Part shown: one piece after another, positions 1 to 7,405 of the stretch
Layout: each line of letters opens with the position of its first letter
Position numbering within the stretch: the first letter of the stretch is position 1
Assembly (NCBI GenBank): GCA_022717655.1
Contig: JAIIAN010000051.1
Coordinates: 1-16,717 of the forward strand
DNA length: 16,717 nucleotides
Direction of reading: 5' to 3'
From: Bacillota bacterium
Lineage (GTDB): Bacteria > Bacillota > Clostridia > Lachnospirales > Lachnospiraceae
Position numbers and translations under genes: made by a program
Notes under the pieces: model-generated
The model's database searches: none
The model's input: the letters and a program-made list of their open reading frames with translations, nothing else
What the model was told of the DNA's origin: nothing

Positions 1-44
1 TAATTATACGGATATTTTGAAGTTTGTCAACCTACATCTTCTAC

Positions 45-73
45 TTGCCTGAATATTTTCTTTGTGCTACTAT
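45..73 (+). promoter_or_regulatory. Putative sigma-70-type promoter of the nitroreductase operon
   Basis: A TTGCCT box at 45-50 is followed, after a 17-base spacer, by TACTAT at 68-73, with an extended -10 TG at 65-66. Each hexamer matches consensus at 4 of 6 positions. An exact 7-bp dyad, ATTTTCT-T-AGAAAAT at 72-86, overlaps the -10 end and the expected start point, so it could be an operator or only AT-rich symmetry. The strong ribosome binding site AAGGAGGA follows at 93-100. This is a reading of spacing and motifs only. Confidence 0.4.
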
Positions 74-108
74 TTTCTTAGAAAATTTTTTCAAGGAGGA
101 CATTTAAA

Positions 109-636
109 ATGAGCGATGTATTAGAAAAAATGAAAACCAGAAGAAGTGTAAAAAAATATAAACCGGATATGGTTTCTCAGGACATCATTGACAAAGTTAC
201 CGAAGCCGGTCTTTATGCTGCAAACGGAATGGGACGTCAGGCAGCCATTATCATTCAGGTAACAAACAAAGAAATGCGTGACAAACTTTCTGAAATGAAT
301 CGTGAAATTGGTGGCTGGAAAGAGGGATTTGACCCATTTTATGGTGCACCGGTTGTTCTCGTTGTACTTGGACAGAAAGACTGCCCGACTCATGTCTATG
401 ACGGAAGCCTTGTTATGGGAAATTTAATGCTTGCAGCGCATGAACTCGGAGTTGGAAGCTGCTGGATTCATCGTGCTAAAGAAGAATTTGAGACAGAGTT
501 CGGAAAAGAATTATTAAAATCTCTCGGAATCGAAGGAGAATATGAAGGAATCGGCCACTGCGTACTCGGCTATCCAGAAGGGGATTATCCAAAGACTCCT
601 GACAGAAAAGAAAATCGAGTATTTTCTATTAAATAA
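109..636 (+). CDS. Nitroreductase family protein (FMN-dependent, small)
   Basis: This is a 175-aa member of the FMN-dependent nitroreductase superfamily, soluble flavoenzymes that use NAD(P)H to reduce nitro compounds, quinones or unknown substrates. The N-terminal RRSVKKY at residues 11-17 is the typical basic FMN-phosphate-binding motif. The block GVGSCWIHRA at about 114-123 and GHCVLGYPEGDYP at about 149-161 are the usual central and C-terminal family signatures. The length fits the short, single-domain class. The ATG start is set by AAGGAGGA nine bases upstream. A 32-bp gap follows before the next plus-strand gene, with no terminator, so co-transcription with the next two genes is likely. 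The physiological substrate cannot be read from the sequence, and a role in flavin metabolism because of the nearby rib operon would be speculation. Confidence 0.9.
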   Translation: MSDVLEKMKTRRSVKKYKPDMVSQDIIDKVTEAGLYAANGMGRQAAIIIQVTNKEMRDKLSEMNREIGGWKEGFDPFYGAPVVLVVLGQKDCPTHVYDGSLVMGNLMLAAHELGVGSCWIHRAKEEFETEFGKELLKSLGIEGEYEGIGHCVLGYPEGDYPKTPDRKENRVFSIK

Positions 637-668
637 TTTTCAATCTAAATGGATGGTGTTTATTTTTA

Positions 669-890
669 ATGAAAGAATACGAAATTTTTATTGAAACCAT
701 GAATCCCTGCGGTGGTTCTAAATACGCCCAGCAGGAAATTATTGAGGCAGAAGCAGAAAGTCCGGAAGCCTACATCAAAGAACATGCAAAATATCCAGTG
801 CTTGAAACAATCAAAAATGCAGATGGCGATACTGTGATTACAACTGGGGATAAAAACGGATATATTACCCGATATACTTTTACGGAATAA
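669..890 (+). CDS. Small hypothetical protein (73 aa)
   Basis: I do not recognise this family. The 73-residue product is acidic and soluble-looking, with no signal peptide or membrane segment. It begins KEYEIFIETMNPCGG and contains a Glu/Ala-rich stretch (about residues 23-34) and a C-terminal part with alternating polar and hydrophobic residues (about 52-72), which suggests a small alpha/beta fold. The start has only a weak ribosome binding site (GGATGGTG at 651-658). The gene sits between the nitroreductase (32-bp gap) and the AAA-ATPase-like gene (23-bp gap containing AGGAGGT), so it is probably co-transcribed with both. The antisense ORF over the same bases is Phe/Cys-rich and looks like a shadow, which supports this strand. 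No function is proposed. Confidence 0.65.
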   Translation: MKEYEIFIETMNPCGGSKYAQQEIIEAEAESPEAYIKEHAKYPVLETIKNADGDTVITTGDKNGYITRYTFTE

Positions 891-913
891 CCCCAAAAAC
901 AGGAGGTAACGAA

Positions 914-2524
914 ATGGGAAGATTTTTAAACAGTATTATTCCTTATGCTTCTTATGAAGAGACCTGCACTGATGATTACTTCGTTGATAAATCCTTACTG
1001 ATAGATGAACTAATTCCCGCATTAAGCAAGAAAAACCGATTTTTATGCATTACACGTCCACGGCGTTTTGGCAAAAGTGTTATGGCAAATATGATAGGGG
1101 CTTTCTTTGGCAATGTAAAAGACGCAAAAAATATCTTTCAAAATCTTGCCATTTCCAAGAGCCCCAATTTTTCCAAACATTTAAATCAACATGATATCAT
1201 CTATATTGATTTCAGCCGTTTTCCAAGAAACTGTACCAGTTACGAGCAATACATCAACCGTATTCAAGATGGAATTAATCAGGATTTATCTCTCGCTTAT
1301 CCCGATTTAAATATTGATATAAACGATGCGGTCTGGGATGTTTTAATGGATATTTTCCAGGCAACTTCTGACAAATTTATCTTTATTATGGATGAATGGG
1401 ATGCCGTATTCCACGCCGACTTTATTACTGAAAAGGCAAAAAGAGAGTATCTTCTTTTTCTGAAAAATCTGTTAAAAGACCAGGTTTATGTTGAACTCGC
1501 TTACATGACAGGTGTTTTACCAATTGCCAAATATTCCAGTGGTTCAGAATTAAATTGCTTTCTTGAATATGACATGGCAACTTCTATCCGTTTTAGCACT
1601 TACTTTGGTTTTTCAGATGCTGAAATTGACATTCTCTTTGAAAAATATAAGAAACTTACCGACAGCCCATGCATTACCCGAGAGGATTTAAGACAGTGGT
1701 ATGATGGTTATTATACTGCCGGTGGATGCCAGATTTATAATCCTCGTTCCATTGTCTGTGCCCTGACGGATAATCAGTTAAAAAATTATTGGACGAGTTC
1801 CGGACCTTATGATGAAATTTTTTATTACATTCAACATAATATTGAAGAAGTTCGAGATGACCTTGTTCTTATGATTTCCGGAGAAGGTATCGAAACTGAA
1901 ATTCAAAGTTTTGCCGCTATTTCCATGAAACTCCATACAAAATCTGAAATCTACTCTGCAATGGTTATATATGGTCTTTTAACTTACAAAGATAAAAAAG
2001 TCTATATTCCAAATAGAGAACTTATGGAGCAATTTCAAAAACTTCTTTTTACTAAAGATTCTCTTGGATACGTTTATCGGCTTGCCAAAGAATCCGAGCG
2101 TATGTTAAAGGCAACTTTAAATGGGGATACTTCTACAATGATAGAAATTCTAAAATATGCTCACGATACGGAATCTCCTATTTTTTCTTATAATAGTGAA
2201 ATCGAATTATCCGCTGTCGTTAATCTGGTTTATCTTTCTGCTCGTGATAAATATCGTGTGGAACGTGAAGATAAAGCCGGAGAAGGATATGTAGATTTCA
2301 TTTTTTATCCTGAACAAAAAGATTTAAGCGGAATTATTCTCGAATTAAAAGTAGACAGTTCTCCAGAAAATGCCATCGCACAAATTGAAAAAAAAGGCTA
2401 TATTCTTCGCTTTAAAGGAAAACTTGGCGAAAAACCGAAATATACCGGAAAAGTCTTAGCCGTTGGAATCAGCTACAATCGAAAGACCAAATTACACTCT
2501 TGTAAAATTAAGAGTTTGGAATAA
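914..2524 (+). CDS. AAA-ATPase-like protein with C-terminal PD-(D/E)XK nuclease domain
   Basis: The 536-aa protein belongs to the family with an N-terminal AAA-ATPase-like domain and a C-terminal PD-(D/E)XK nuclease-superfamily domain, common in multicopy form in gut Firmicutes and Bacteroidetes. The P-loop is TRPRRFGKS at residues 47-55, the Walker B-like strand is FIFIMDEWD at 155-163, and the family's WYDGYY motif is at 262-267. The C-terminal domain keeps D461 in GYVDFIF and E477/K479 in ILELKV, the D...ExK catalytic pattern, followed by AIAQIEKKGY at 487-496. It looks full length and intact. The start is supported by AGGAGGT at 901-907. A strong hairpin follows directly. The biological role of this family is not established; links to mobile DNA or defence are inference. 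Confidence 0.9.
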   Translation: MGRFLNSIIPYASYEETCTDDYFVDKSLLIDELIPALSKKNRFLCITRPRRFGKSVMANMIGAFFGNVKDAKNIFQNLAISKSPNFSKHLNQHDIIYIDFSRFPRNCTSYEQYINRIQDGINQDLSLAYPDLNIDINDAVWDVLMDIFQATSDKFIFIMDEWDAVFHADFITEKAKREYLLFLKNLLKDQVYVELAYMTGVLPIAKYSSGSELNCFLEYDMATSIRFSTYFGFSDAEIDILFEKYKKLTDSPCITREDLRQWYDGYYTAGGCQIYNPRSIVCALTDNQLKNYWTSSGPYDEIFYYIQHNIEEVRDDLVLMISGEGIETEIQSFAAISMKLHTKSEIYSAMVIYGLLTYKDKKVYIPNRELMEQFQKLLFTKDSLGYVYRLAKESERMLKATLNGDTSTMIEILKYAHDTESPIFSYNSEIELSAVVNLVYLSARDKYRVEREDKAGEGYVDFIFYPEQKDLSGIILELKVDSSPENAIAQIEKKGYILRFKGKLGEKPKYTGKVLAVGISYNRKTKLHSCKIKSLE

Positions 2525-2530
2525 AAAATA

Positions 2531-2571
2531 AGCGTGAATTTGAATCGTTCAAGGTTCAAATTCACGCTTTT
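2531..2571. terminator. Bidirectional intrinsic terminator
   Basis: A perfect 14-bp inverted repeat has arms at 2531-2544 and 2555-2568 (AGCGTGAATTTGAA and its complement) around a 10-base loop. On the plus strand it ends in TTTT, seven bases after the stop of the AAA-ATPase-like gene. On the minus strand it is followed by TATTTTTTATT, so it could also stop transcription from the 2636-3139 ORF. Confidence 0.85.
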
Positions 2572-2635
2572 CCATCTCTCCTATCATTTTTAATACATTA
2601 ATTTCAAAAGATGAAATCTCATTAATTATGATTCT

Positions 2636-3139
2636 CTATTTTTCCACTTCACTTTCCTGCTCTATTTCTTGTTGCTCAATTTTCTCTGGTTGTAAATCAG
2701 AAGAATCTATCTCTCTTCTATCTTCTGCTATATTTGTTTCTGGTTGAATTTCTTCTAAAGTTTCCTGTTCTTCTGTTTCTGGTTTTTTAATTACTTCTGA
2801 AGAATCTTGCAACATTTCTTCTTCCTGTTGTGTATTATCTGGAATAATTTCCTGAACCGCTGATTGTTTTTCCTCACTGCCTAAATCCTGTGATTCCATT
2901 ATTTTATTTTTATTTCCATCATATATTGAAAACATAATTTCAGGCTTAAATTTTACAGATGTTTCTATATCCAGATACATATCATCTTTTGTATACATAT
3001 AAACAGTACGCCCTCCAAAGTCAAAATACTTTTTCTCCTTTAATTTCCATCCCTTCTGAATCAAAACTCTATTAGATTCTGTCATACTTTGCCCTATGTA
3101 AACGCCACAAATACTATATTTTAAAGAACTTGTTAACAA
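2636..3139 (-). CDS. Hypothetical acidic protein, start uncertain, possibly a 5'-truncated gene
   Basis: I do not recognise this 167-aa ORF. Residues about 11-75 look like a folded domain, with GVYIGQSMTESNRVLIQKGW at 12-31 reminiscent in pattern of the small domains that open with a G-x-x-IG-x-S motif (for example BamE-like folds); that likeness is inference. From about residue 80 onward the chain is Glu/Gln-rich and probably disordered. The only possible start with the full domain is TTG at 3139, without a visible ribosome binding site. An ATG at 3085 (residue 19) has a weak AGGG upstream but would cut the motif. The same frame stays open back to a stop at 3188-3190 and encodes ECGQCENC with no start codon, so the 5' end of an older gene may be missing. 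It could also be a spurious ORF. Confidence 0.45.
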   Translation of the reverse strand: MLTSSLKYSICGVYIGQSMTESNRVLIQKGWKLKEKKYFDFGGRTVYMYTKDDMYLDIETSVKFKPEIMFSIYDGNKNKIMESQDLGSEEKQSAVQEIIPDNTQQEEEMLQDSSEVIKKPETEEQETLEEIQPETNIAEDRREIDSSDLQPEKIEQQEIEQESEVEK

Positions 3140-3206
3140 ATAAGCAACTCTTGTGCAATTCTCGCATTGACCACATTCGATTTCACTTTATCATTTCTTA
3201 CAAATT

Positions 3207-3215
3207 TGCTATAAT
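3207..3215 (+). promoter_or_regulatory. Extended -10 promoter for the DUF3877-like gene
   Basis: TGCTATAAT at 3207-3215 is a perfect extended -10 element (TG-n-TATAAT). No good -35 box stands at 17 bases upstream, which is usual for extended -10 promoters. The start codon lies 55 bases downstream with AAAGGA at 3254-3259 as ribosome binding site. Confidence 0.6.
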
Positions 3216-3270
3216 TAGCTTCGTGAAGCAACTATTAGTAGATTTATTTTAAGAAAGGATTTTTTATAAA

Positions 3271-3816
3271 ATGGAACAATTTTTAGCAGGATTTGAAGCA
3301 TTAAAAGATAACATCCTGGATGCAATTATTGAACAGCAGGCGAAACTCGGCTACCGAAAAGAGCCAATCCGCCTTTATTATCCCCTCAGTTCTCTAAACC
3401 ATTTTTTCAATACAACTGTAGATTCGGAAGAGCTTCAGCGGATGCTTTCTGAATTTCCGGTCTATACCAAAGAACAGTGCGGCACAATTTCCGCCACCCA
3501 TAAAAACGACCGTTTCTGCTTTACTGTCTCAGAAGAAGTTTCCGAATATGTTCACAATAATAAAGCTCAAAATACGTTTATCATTGATTTAATTCACCTT
3601 TTGTCAAAGCATGGAGCGAAACTTGAAGATGTCATTGAACACTTTAAATCACAGCAAAAAGAATACGTTGTTGAACCGGTAGACAACGGTGAATTTGACA
3701 TTTTCATTCGTTTTGTAAATGATAAAGACCGCTATTATTATTGCTTTAAAGATGAAGGATGCCATATTATTTATCATCGTTTCCTACCGGAAGATTATGC
3801 AGATTTTGACTTTTAA
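3271..3816 (+). CDS. DUF3877 family protein (putative)
   Basis: This 181-aa soluble protein resembles the DUF3877 proteins of Lachnospiraceae and relatives, recognised mainly by the N-terminal segment EQQAKLGYRKEPIRLYYPLS (residues 21-40) followed by SLNHFF. That recognition is from memory and not from a search. There is no signal peptide or membrane segment. The C-terminal half is rich in aromatic residues (RYYYCF at 154-159, IIYHRFLPEDYADFDF at the end). No catalytic motif is apparent and the function is unknown. The ATG is supported by AAAGGA at 3254-3259 and by an extended -10 promoter, so it appears to be a single-gene transcription unit ending at a hairpin that also faces the rib operon. 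Confidence 0.8.
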   Translation: MEQFLAGFEALKDNILDAIIEQQAKLGYRKEPIRLYYPLSSLNHFFNTTVDSEELQRMLSEFPVYTKEQCGTISATHKNDRFCFTVSEEVSEYVHNNKAQNTFIIDLIHLLSKHGAKLEDVIEHFKSQQKEYVVEPVDNGEFDIFIRFVNDKDRYYYCFKDEGCHIIYHRFLPEDYADFDF

Positions 3817-3832
3817 TACACTCAAAGAACAG

Positions 3833-3858
3833 GAGAATGTGCCAAGGCACATTCTCCC
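3833..3858. terminator. Bidirectional hairpin terminator between DUF3877-like gene and ribH
   Basis: A perfect 12-bp inverted repeat (GGAGAATGTGCC at 3833-3844 and its complement at 3847-3858) leaves only AA between the arms. Both flanks are moderately T-rich on their own sense strand (CATTCTTT on plus, TGTTCTTT on minus). It fills the 47-bp gap between two convergent stop codons and probably ends both the 3271-3816 transcript and the rib operon transcript. Confidence 0.75.
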
Positions 3859-3863
3859 ATTCT

Positions 3864-4343
3864 TTAGGCATCTATCTGATTTAATAAGTTCACCATTTCA
3901 ATTGCAGAAAGTGCACAGTCATATCCTTTATTTCCTGCTTTGCTTCCGGCTCTTGCAATCGCCTGTTCAATATTTTCTGTCGTTACTACACCAAATAACA
4001 CCGGAACTCCTGTCTGTAATCCGACTGTTGCAATTCCTTTTGAAACTTCATTGCACACATAATCATAATGGCTGGTATCACCTCGAATGACTGCACCGAC
4101 ACAGATAACCGCATCATACTTTCCGGATTTTGCAAGACGCTCTGCCACAAGCGGAATTTCAAATGCTCCCGGTACCCATGCAGCTGTAATGTTTTCTTCT
4201 TCTACTCCATGTCTTACCAGTCCGTCTACCGCTCCGCCAAGCAGTTTATTTACAATAATTTCATTAAAACGAGCTGCTACAATTGCTGCTTTCATTCCTT
4301 TTTTGGCTACTACTTTTCCTTCTAATACATTGATTTCTTTCAT
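3864..4343 (-). CDS. ribH: 6,7-dimethyl-8-ribityllumazine synthase (beta chain)
   Basis: RibH condenses 5-amino-6-ribitylamino-uracil with 3,4-dihydroxy-2-butanone 4-phosphate to form lumazine, the penultimate step of riboflavin synthesis. In Gram-positive bacteria it usually forms a 60-subunit capsid-like shell that can enclose riboflavin synthase. The 159-aa length is normal. Diagnostic motifs are ARFNE (24-28), WVPGAFEIP (56-64), GAVIRGDTSHYDY (83-95) with the catalytic His at residue 92, and the C-terminal block ending GSKAGNKG at 133-140. The ATG is set by AAGGAGAAA upstream on the minus strand. It is the last gene of the ribDE(BA)H operon, 50 bp behind ribBA, and is followed by the hairpin at 3833-3858. 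Confidence 0.97.
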   Translation of the reverse strand: MKEINVLEGKVVAKKGMKAAIVAARFNEIIVNKLLGGAVDGLVRHGVEEENITAAWVPGAFEIPLVAERLAKSGKYDAVICVGAVIRGDTSHYDYVCNEVSKGIATVGLQTGVPVLFGVVTTENIEQAIARAGSKAGNKGYDCALSAIEMVNLLNQIDA

Positions 4344-4393
4344 GATTTTTTCTCCTTTTTGTATGCTTATGATTTTATTGTTTTCCAGCTAAA

Positions 4394-5605
4394 TTAATTT
4401 AAAATGTTTTGAAACACATGTCCCATGCGGATTTTTTTGGTTTCCATATAGCGTCTGTCATACTGCTGTGTTGGAATTTCAATTGGCACTCTCTTATTGA
4501 TTTCAAGTCCAAGTCCGCTCAATCCGTAAATCTTTGTTGGATTATTGGTTAATAATCGCATGGATTTAACTCCAAGCTCTTTTAAAATCTGTGCTCCAAC
4601 CCAGTATTCTCTCAAATCCGGTGCAAAGCCAAGTTTAATATTCGCATCTACCGTATCATATCCTTGTTCTTGTAATTCATAAGCTTTTAATTTATTAATC
4701 AGACCAATTCCACGACCTTCCTGACGCATATATAATACAATTCCGCGACCTTCAGCTTCTATCATCTGCATTGCTTTTTGGAGCTGAGGTCCACAATCAC
4801 ATCTAAGAGAGCCAAACGCATCACCGGTCAGACATTCGGAATGAATCCGGCAAAGCACATCTTCTCCATCCCCGATGTCACCTTTTACCAATGCAACATG
4901 GTGCTCCTTTGTGATATCATTTACATAACCGTAAATTTTGAAATGTCCATATCGGTTCGGAAAATCCGCACACGCTTCTCTTAACACATGTTTTTCGTGA
5001 ATTCGGCAGTAATCCTGAATTGCCTGAATCGTAATAAATTTTAATTCAAACTTTTTGGCAAGCTCCCAAAGTTCACTTGTGCGCATCATCGTTCCATCTT
5101 CTCTCATAATTTCACAACACACACCGCATTGTTTTAACCCTGCAAGACGCATCAAATCTACAGTTGCTTCTGTATGTCCATTTCTCACCAGCACACCGCC
5201 GTTTTTCGCAATCAGCGGAAATACATGCCCCGGCTTTCTGAAATCCTCTGGCGAAACGTTCTCATCCACACACATCCGCATGGTAAGTCCACGCTCTGCT
5301 GCGGAAATGCCTGTTGTCGTATCTTTATAGTCAATTGAAACCGTAAATGCAGTCTCATGATTGTCGGTATTTTTTGTTACCATCGGTACAAATCCAAGTT
5401 TTTCTGCAAGTTCTACACTCATCGGAGTACAAATAAGTCCCTTTGCATAACTCGCCATAAAATTAATATTTTCCTGTGTTGCAAACTCGGCTGCGCAAAT
5501 CATATCACCTTCGTTTTCTCGATTTTCATCATCCGTAACAAGCACAATTTTCCCTTGTTTTAAGTCTTCTAACGCTTCTTCCACTGTGTTGTATTCATGT
5601 TCCAT
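4394..5605 (-). CDS. ribBA: Bifunctional 3,4-dihydroxy-2-butanone 4-phosphate synthase / GTP cyclohydrolase II
   Basis: This 403-aa fusion supplies both precursors of riboflavin. The N-terminal domain (about 1-200) makes 3,4-dihydroxy-2-butanone 4-phosphate from ribulose 5-phosphate, and the C-terminal domain (about 205-403) opens GTP. In the first domain DDENRENEGD (25-34), RKPGHVFPL (123-131) and GHTEATVDL (143-151) hold the acidic metal-binding and substrate residues. In the second domain the zinc cysteines are C258, C269 and C271 (SEC...RCDCG), with RQEGRGIGL at 294-302 and LLTNNPTK at 351-358. The length matches the typical RibBA fusion, and both active sites look intact. GGAGG at 5615-5619 (minus strand) supports the ATG. 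The gene starts 17 bp after the ribE stop. The usual Bacillus name is ribA (ribBA elsewhere). Confidence 0.97.
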   Translation of the reverse strand: MEHEYNTVEEALEDLKQGKIVLVTDDENRENEGDMICAAEFATQENINFMASYAKGLICTPMSVELAEKLGFVPMVTKNTDNHETAFTVSIDYKDTTTGISAAERGLTMRMCVDENVSPEDFRKPGHVFPLIAKNGGVLVRNGHTEATVDLMRLAGLKQCGVCCEIMREDGTMMRTSELWELAKKFELKFITIQAIQDYCRIHEKHVLREACADFPNRYGHFKIYGYVNDITKEHHVALVKGDIGDGEDVLCRIHSECLTGDAFGSLRCDCGPQLQKAMQMIEAEGRGIVLYMRQEGRGIGLINKLKAYELQEQGYDTVDANIKLGFAPDLREYWVGAQILKELGVKSMRLLTNNPTKIYGLSGLGLEINKRVPIEIPTQQYDRRYMETKKIRMGHVFQNILN

Positions 5606-5622
5606 TTCCGTTTTCCTCCCTG

Positions 5623-6282
5623 TCAGATTCCGTATTTTTCTAAAAATTCCATTGTCAAATTTGAGGATGACTCTGTTTTTTTCTCTTCTGTTTCTTTAAA
5701 ATTCAATAGCCGTTCCACATATTTTCCAATCACATCGTTTTCAATGTTGATACAGCTTCCTGCCGTTTTATCAGCTAATGTCGTTTCCTGTCTGGTATGT
5801 GGAATTACCGAAACTTTAAATGTTACATCATTTACTTCTGCTACTGTAAGACTGACTCCATCAAGACACACCGAGCCTTTTTCCACGATAAATTTTAGAA
5901 TCGGCGCATCTGCTTTTATTGTAAACCAGACTGCATTTTCTTCCGGCAATATCTCTGTAATCACACCACAGCCATCTACATGCCCCGACACAATATGTCC
6001 TCCAAACCTTCCATTTGCTGACATCGCCCTCTCCAGATTTACTCTTGCACCTGTTTTTGCTTCTTTTAAACTGCTTCGCCTTACGGTTTCTGCCATAACA
6101 TCAGCTGTAAAAAAACCATTTCCAAGAGTAGTCACAGTCAGACAGATTCCATTGACGGCAATGCTGTCTCCGATTTTTGTGCCTTCCAACACTTTTTTTG
6201 CCTGTATTTTTATACTTCCGGATGAGCCGGAAATACTTAATTTTTGTATGATACCTGTTTCTTCTACGATTCCTGTAAACAA
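5623..6282 (-). CDS. ribE: Riboflavin synthase (alpha chain)
   Basis: The enzyme dismutates two lumazine molecules into riboflavin and the ribitylaminopyrimidine. The 219-aa chain shows the family N-terminus MFTGIVEETG and the internal duplication expected of two lumazine-binding domains: GDSIAVNGICLTV (about 37-49) in the first half and GSVCLDGVSLTVAEV (about 136-150) in the second. GHIVSGHVDG (about 94-103) lies in the linker region. Translation starts at TTG (6280-6282), supported by GGAGGT at 6289-6294 and by the invariant MFTGIVEE start. The gene overlaps the end of ribD by 19 bases, so translation is probably coupled. The C-terminal tail (about 195-219, Glu/Ser-rich) is typical of the family. 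This gene is called ribB in older Bacillus naming and ribC in E. coli. Confidence 0.96.
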   Translation of the reverse strand: MFTGIVEETGIIQKLSISGSSGSIKIQAKKVLEGTKIGDSIAVNGICLTVTTLGNGFFTADVMAETVRRSSLKEAKTGARVNLERAMSANGRFGGHIVSGHVDGCGVITEILPEENAVWFTIKADAPILKFIVEKGSVCLDGVSLTVAEVNDVTFKVSVIPHTRQETTLADKTAGSCINIENDVIGKYVERLLNFKETEEKKTESSSNLTMEFLEKYGI

Positions 6283-7388
6283 TTCAGAACCTCCTTCCGG
6301 TAAGTAAGCTGTACGTCCTCTCCAATTTTTCTGACATCCTGCAGATAAAATTCTTTTGCGTCTTTTACCTCACAGATTCCACATCCTTCTACAGGAGAAG
6401 GTGCTCCTTTTCCTCCGAAAATCTTTGGTGCAAGAAATACGTTCACTTCATTTACCAGATTTTCTCTCAGCATACTCTCATTTAATGTCCCTCCGCCTTC
6501 CAATAAAATACTGTCGATGTTCTGTTCGCCAAGTATTTCCATCAACTTTGCCAAATCCACTTTTGCCTCTTCTTTTGGCAGTTCTTTTTGCGGTACTTCA
6601 AGTACTTGTATGCCTAATTTTTCTAAGTTTTCTTTCTTCTCTTTTTCGGCATAAGCGCAGGCTATCATGGTTGGATATTCTTCTGCACTTTGACAAATCT
6701 TGCTTTCTAAAGGAATCTGAAGTCTGCTGTCACAGATAATTCGTATCGGACTTTTCTTTCCTTCGATTCTTGTATTTAACATCGGATCATCTTTTAAAAC
6801 TGTTCCGATTCCTGCCATAACTGCAATGTATTGATGCCTCATTTCATGTACGATTTTTCTCGATTGTTCGGAAGTAATCCATTTTGATTTTCCGGTTTTT
6901 GTTGCGATTTTTCCGTCCATCGTCATTGCATATTTCATCACAATATAAGGTCTTTTCGTCTGAATAAAATGAAAGAATACCGGATTTAACGCATCACATT
7001 CTTCTCTCATAAAATCCTCTTCTACCTCAATTCCCTGCGTTCTTAAAAACCGGACTCCTTTTCCTGCAACCAAAGGATTCGGGTCTCTTGAACCAATTAC
7101 TACTCTTTTGATTCCAGCTTCTACAATTGCTCTGGTACAAGGCGGCTGTTTTCCATAATGACAGCATGGTTCAAGTGTTACATATATCGTTGCACCTTCT
7201 GCTGATTCTTTTAAATGTTTGATTGCATTGCGCTCTGCATGCAGTTCTCCGTATTTTTCATGATATCCTTCCCCAATGACACGTCCATCTTTTACAATAA
7301 CAGCGCCCACCAGCGGGTTGGGACTTGTCCATCCAACCCCTTGCTTTGCCAGTTCAATGGCTCTTAGCATATAGTCTTTTTTCTGCAT
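6264..7388 (-). CDS. ribD: Bifunctional pyrimidine deaminase / reductase
   Basis: RibD performs the second and third steps of the GTP branch: deamination of the pyrimidinone and NADPH-dependent reduction of the ribosyl side chain. The 374-aa protein has an N-terminal cytidine-deaminase-like domain (about 1-145) with zinc ligands in HAE (50-52) and PCCHYGKQPPC (74-84; C75 and C84). The reductase domain starts around RPYIVMKYAMTMDGKIA (146-162) and contains WITSEQSR (170-177), the GIGTVLKDDP block and LLEGGGTLN. I chose the ATG at 7388 because AGGAGA lies six bases upstream (7395-7400). A longer reading from 7421 would run through a terminator hairpin. It is the first gene of the operon and overlaps ribE. 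Expression is expected to fall when FMN binds the upstream riboswitch. Confidence 0.96.
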   Translation of the reverse strand: MQKKDYMLRAIELAKQGVGWTSPNPLVGAVIVKDGRVIGEGYHEKYGELHAERNAIKHLKESAEGATIYVTLEPCCHYGKQPPCTRAIVEAGIKRVVIGSRDPNPLVAGKGVRFLRTQGIEVEEDFMREECDALNPVFFHFIQTKRPYIVMKYAMTMDGKIATKTGKSKWITSEQSRKIVHEMRHQYIAVMAGIGTVLKDDPMLNTRIEGKKSPIRIICDSRLQIPLESKICQSAEEYPTMIACAYAEKEKKENLEKLGIQVLEVPQKELPKEEAKVDLAKLMEILGEQNIDSILLEGGGTLNESMLRENLVNEVNVFLAPKIFGGKGAPSPVEGCGICEVKDAKEFYLQDVRKIGEDVQLTYRKEVLNCLQES

Positions 7389-7405
7389 TTTCTTTCTCCT
7401 AATCG

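Noticed and set aside
2601..2617. Small hairpin ATTTCA...TGAAAT as a terminator of the acidic ORF
   Set aside because: The stem has only six mostly A-T pairs and no T run on the minus strand. The hairpin at 2531-2568 is a far better candidate.
3719..4090. A 123-codon plus-strand frame spanning the end of the DUF3877-like gene and ribH
   Set aside because: It crosses the perfect hairpin at 3833-3858 and is antisense to the conserved part of ribH, so it is a shadow frame.
5597..6307. A 236-codon open frame on the plus strand across ribE
   Set aside because: It lies wholly antisense to riboflavin synthase, which has all family motifs. The predicted product is Ser/Phe/Pro-rich without any recognisable domain, and there is no good ribosome binding site.
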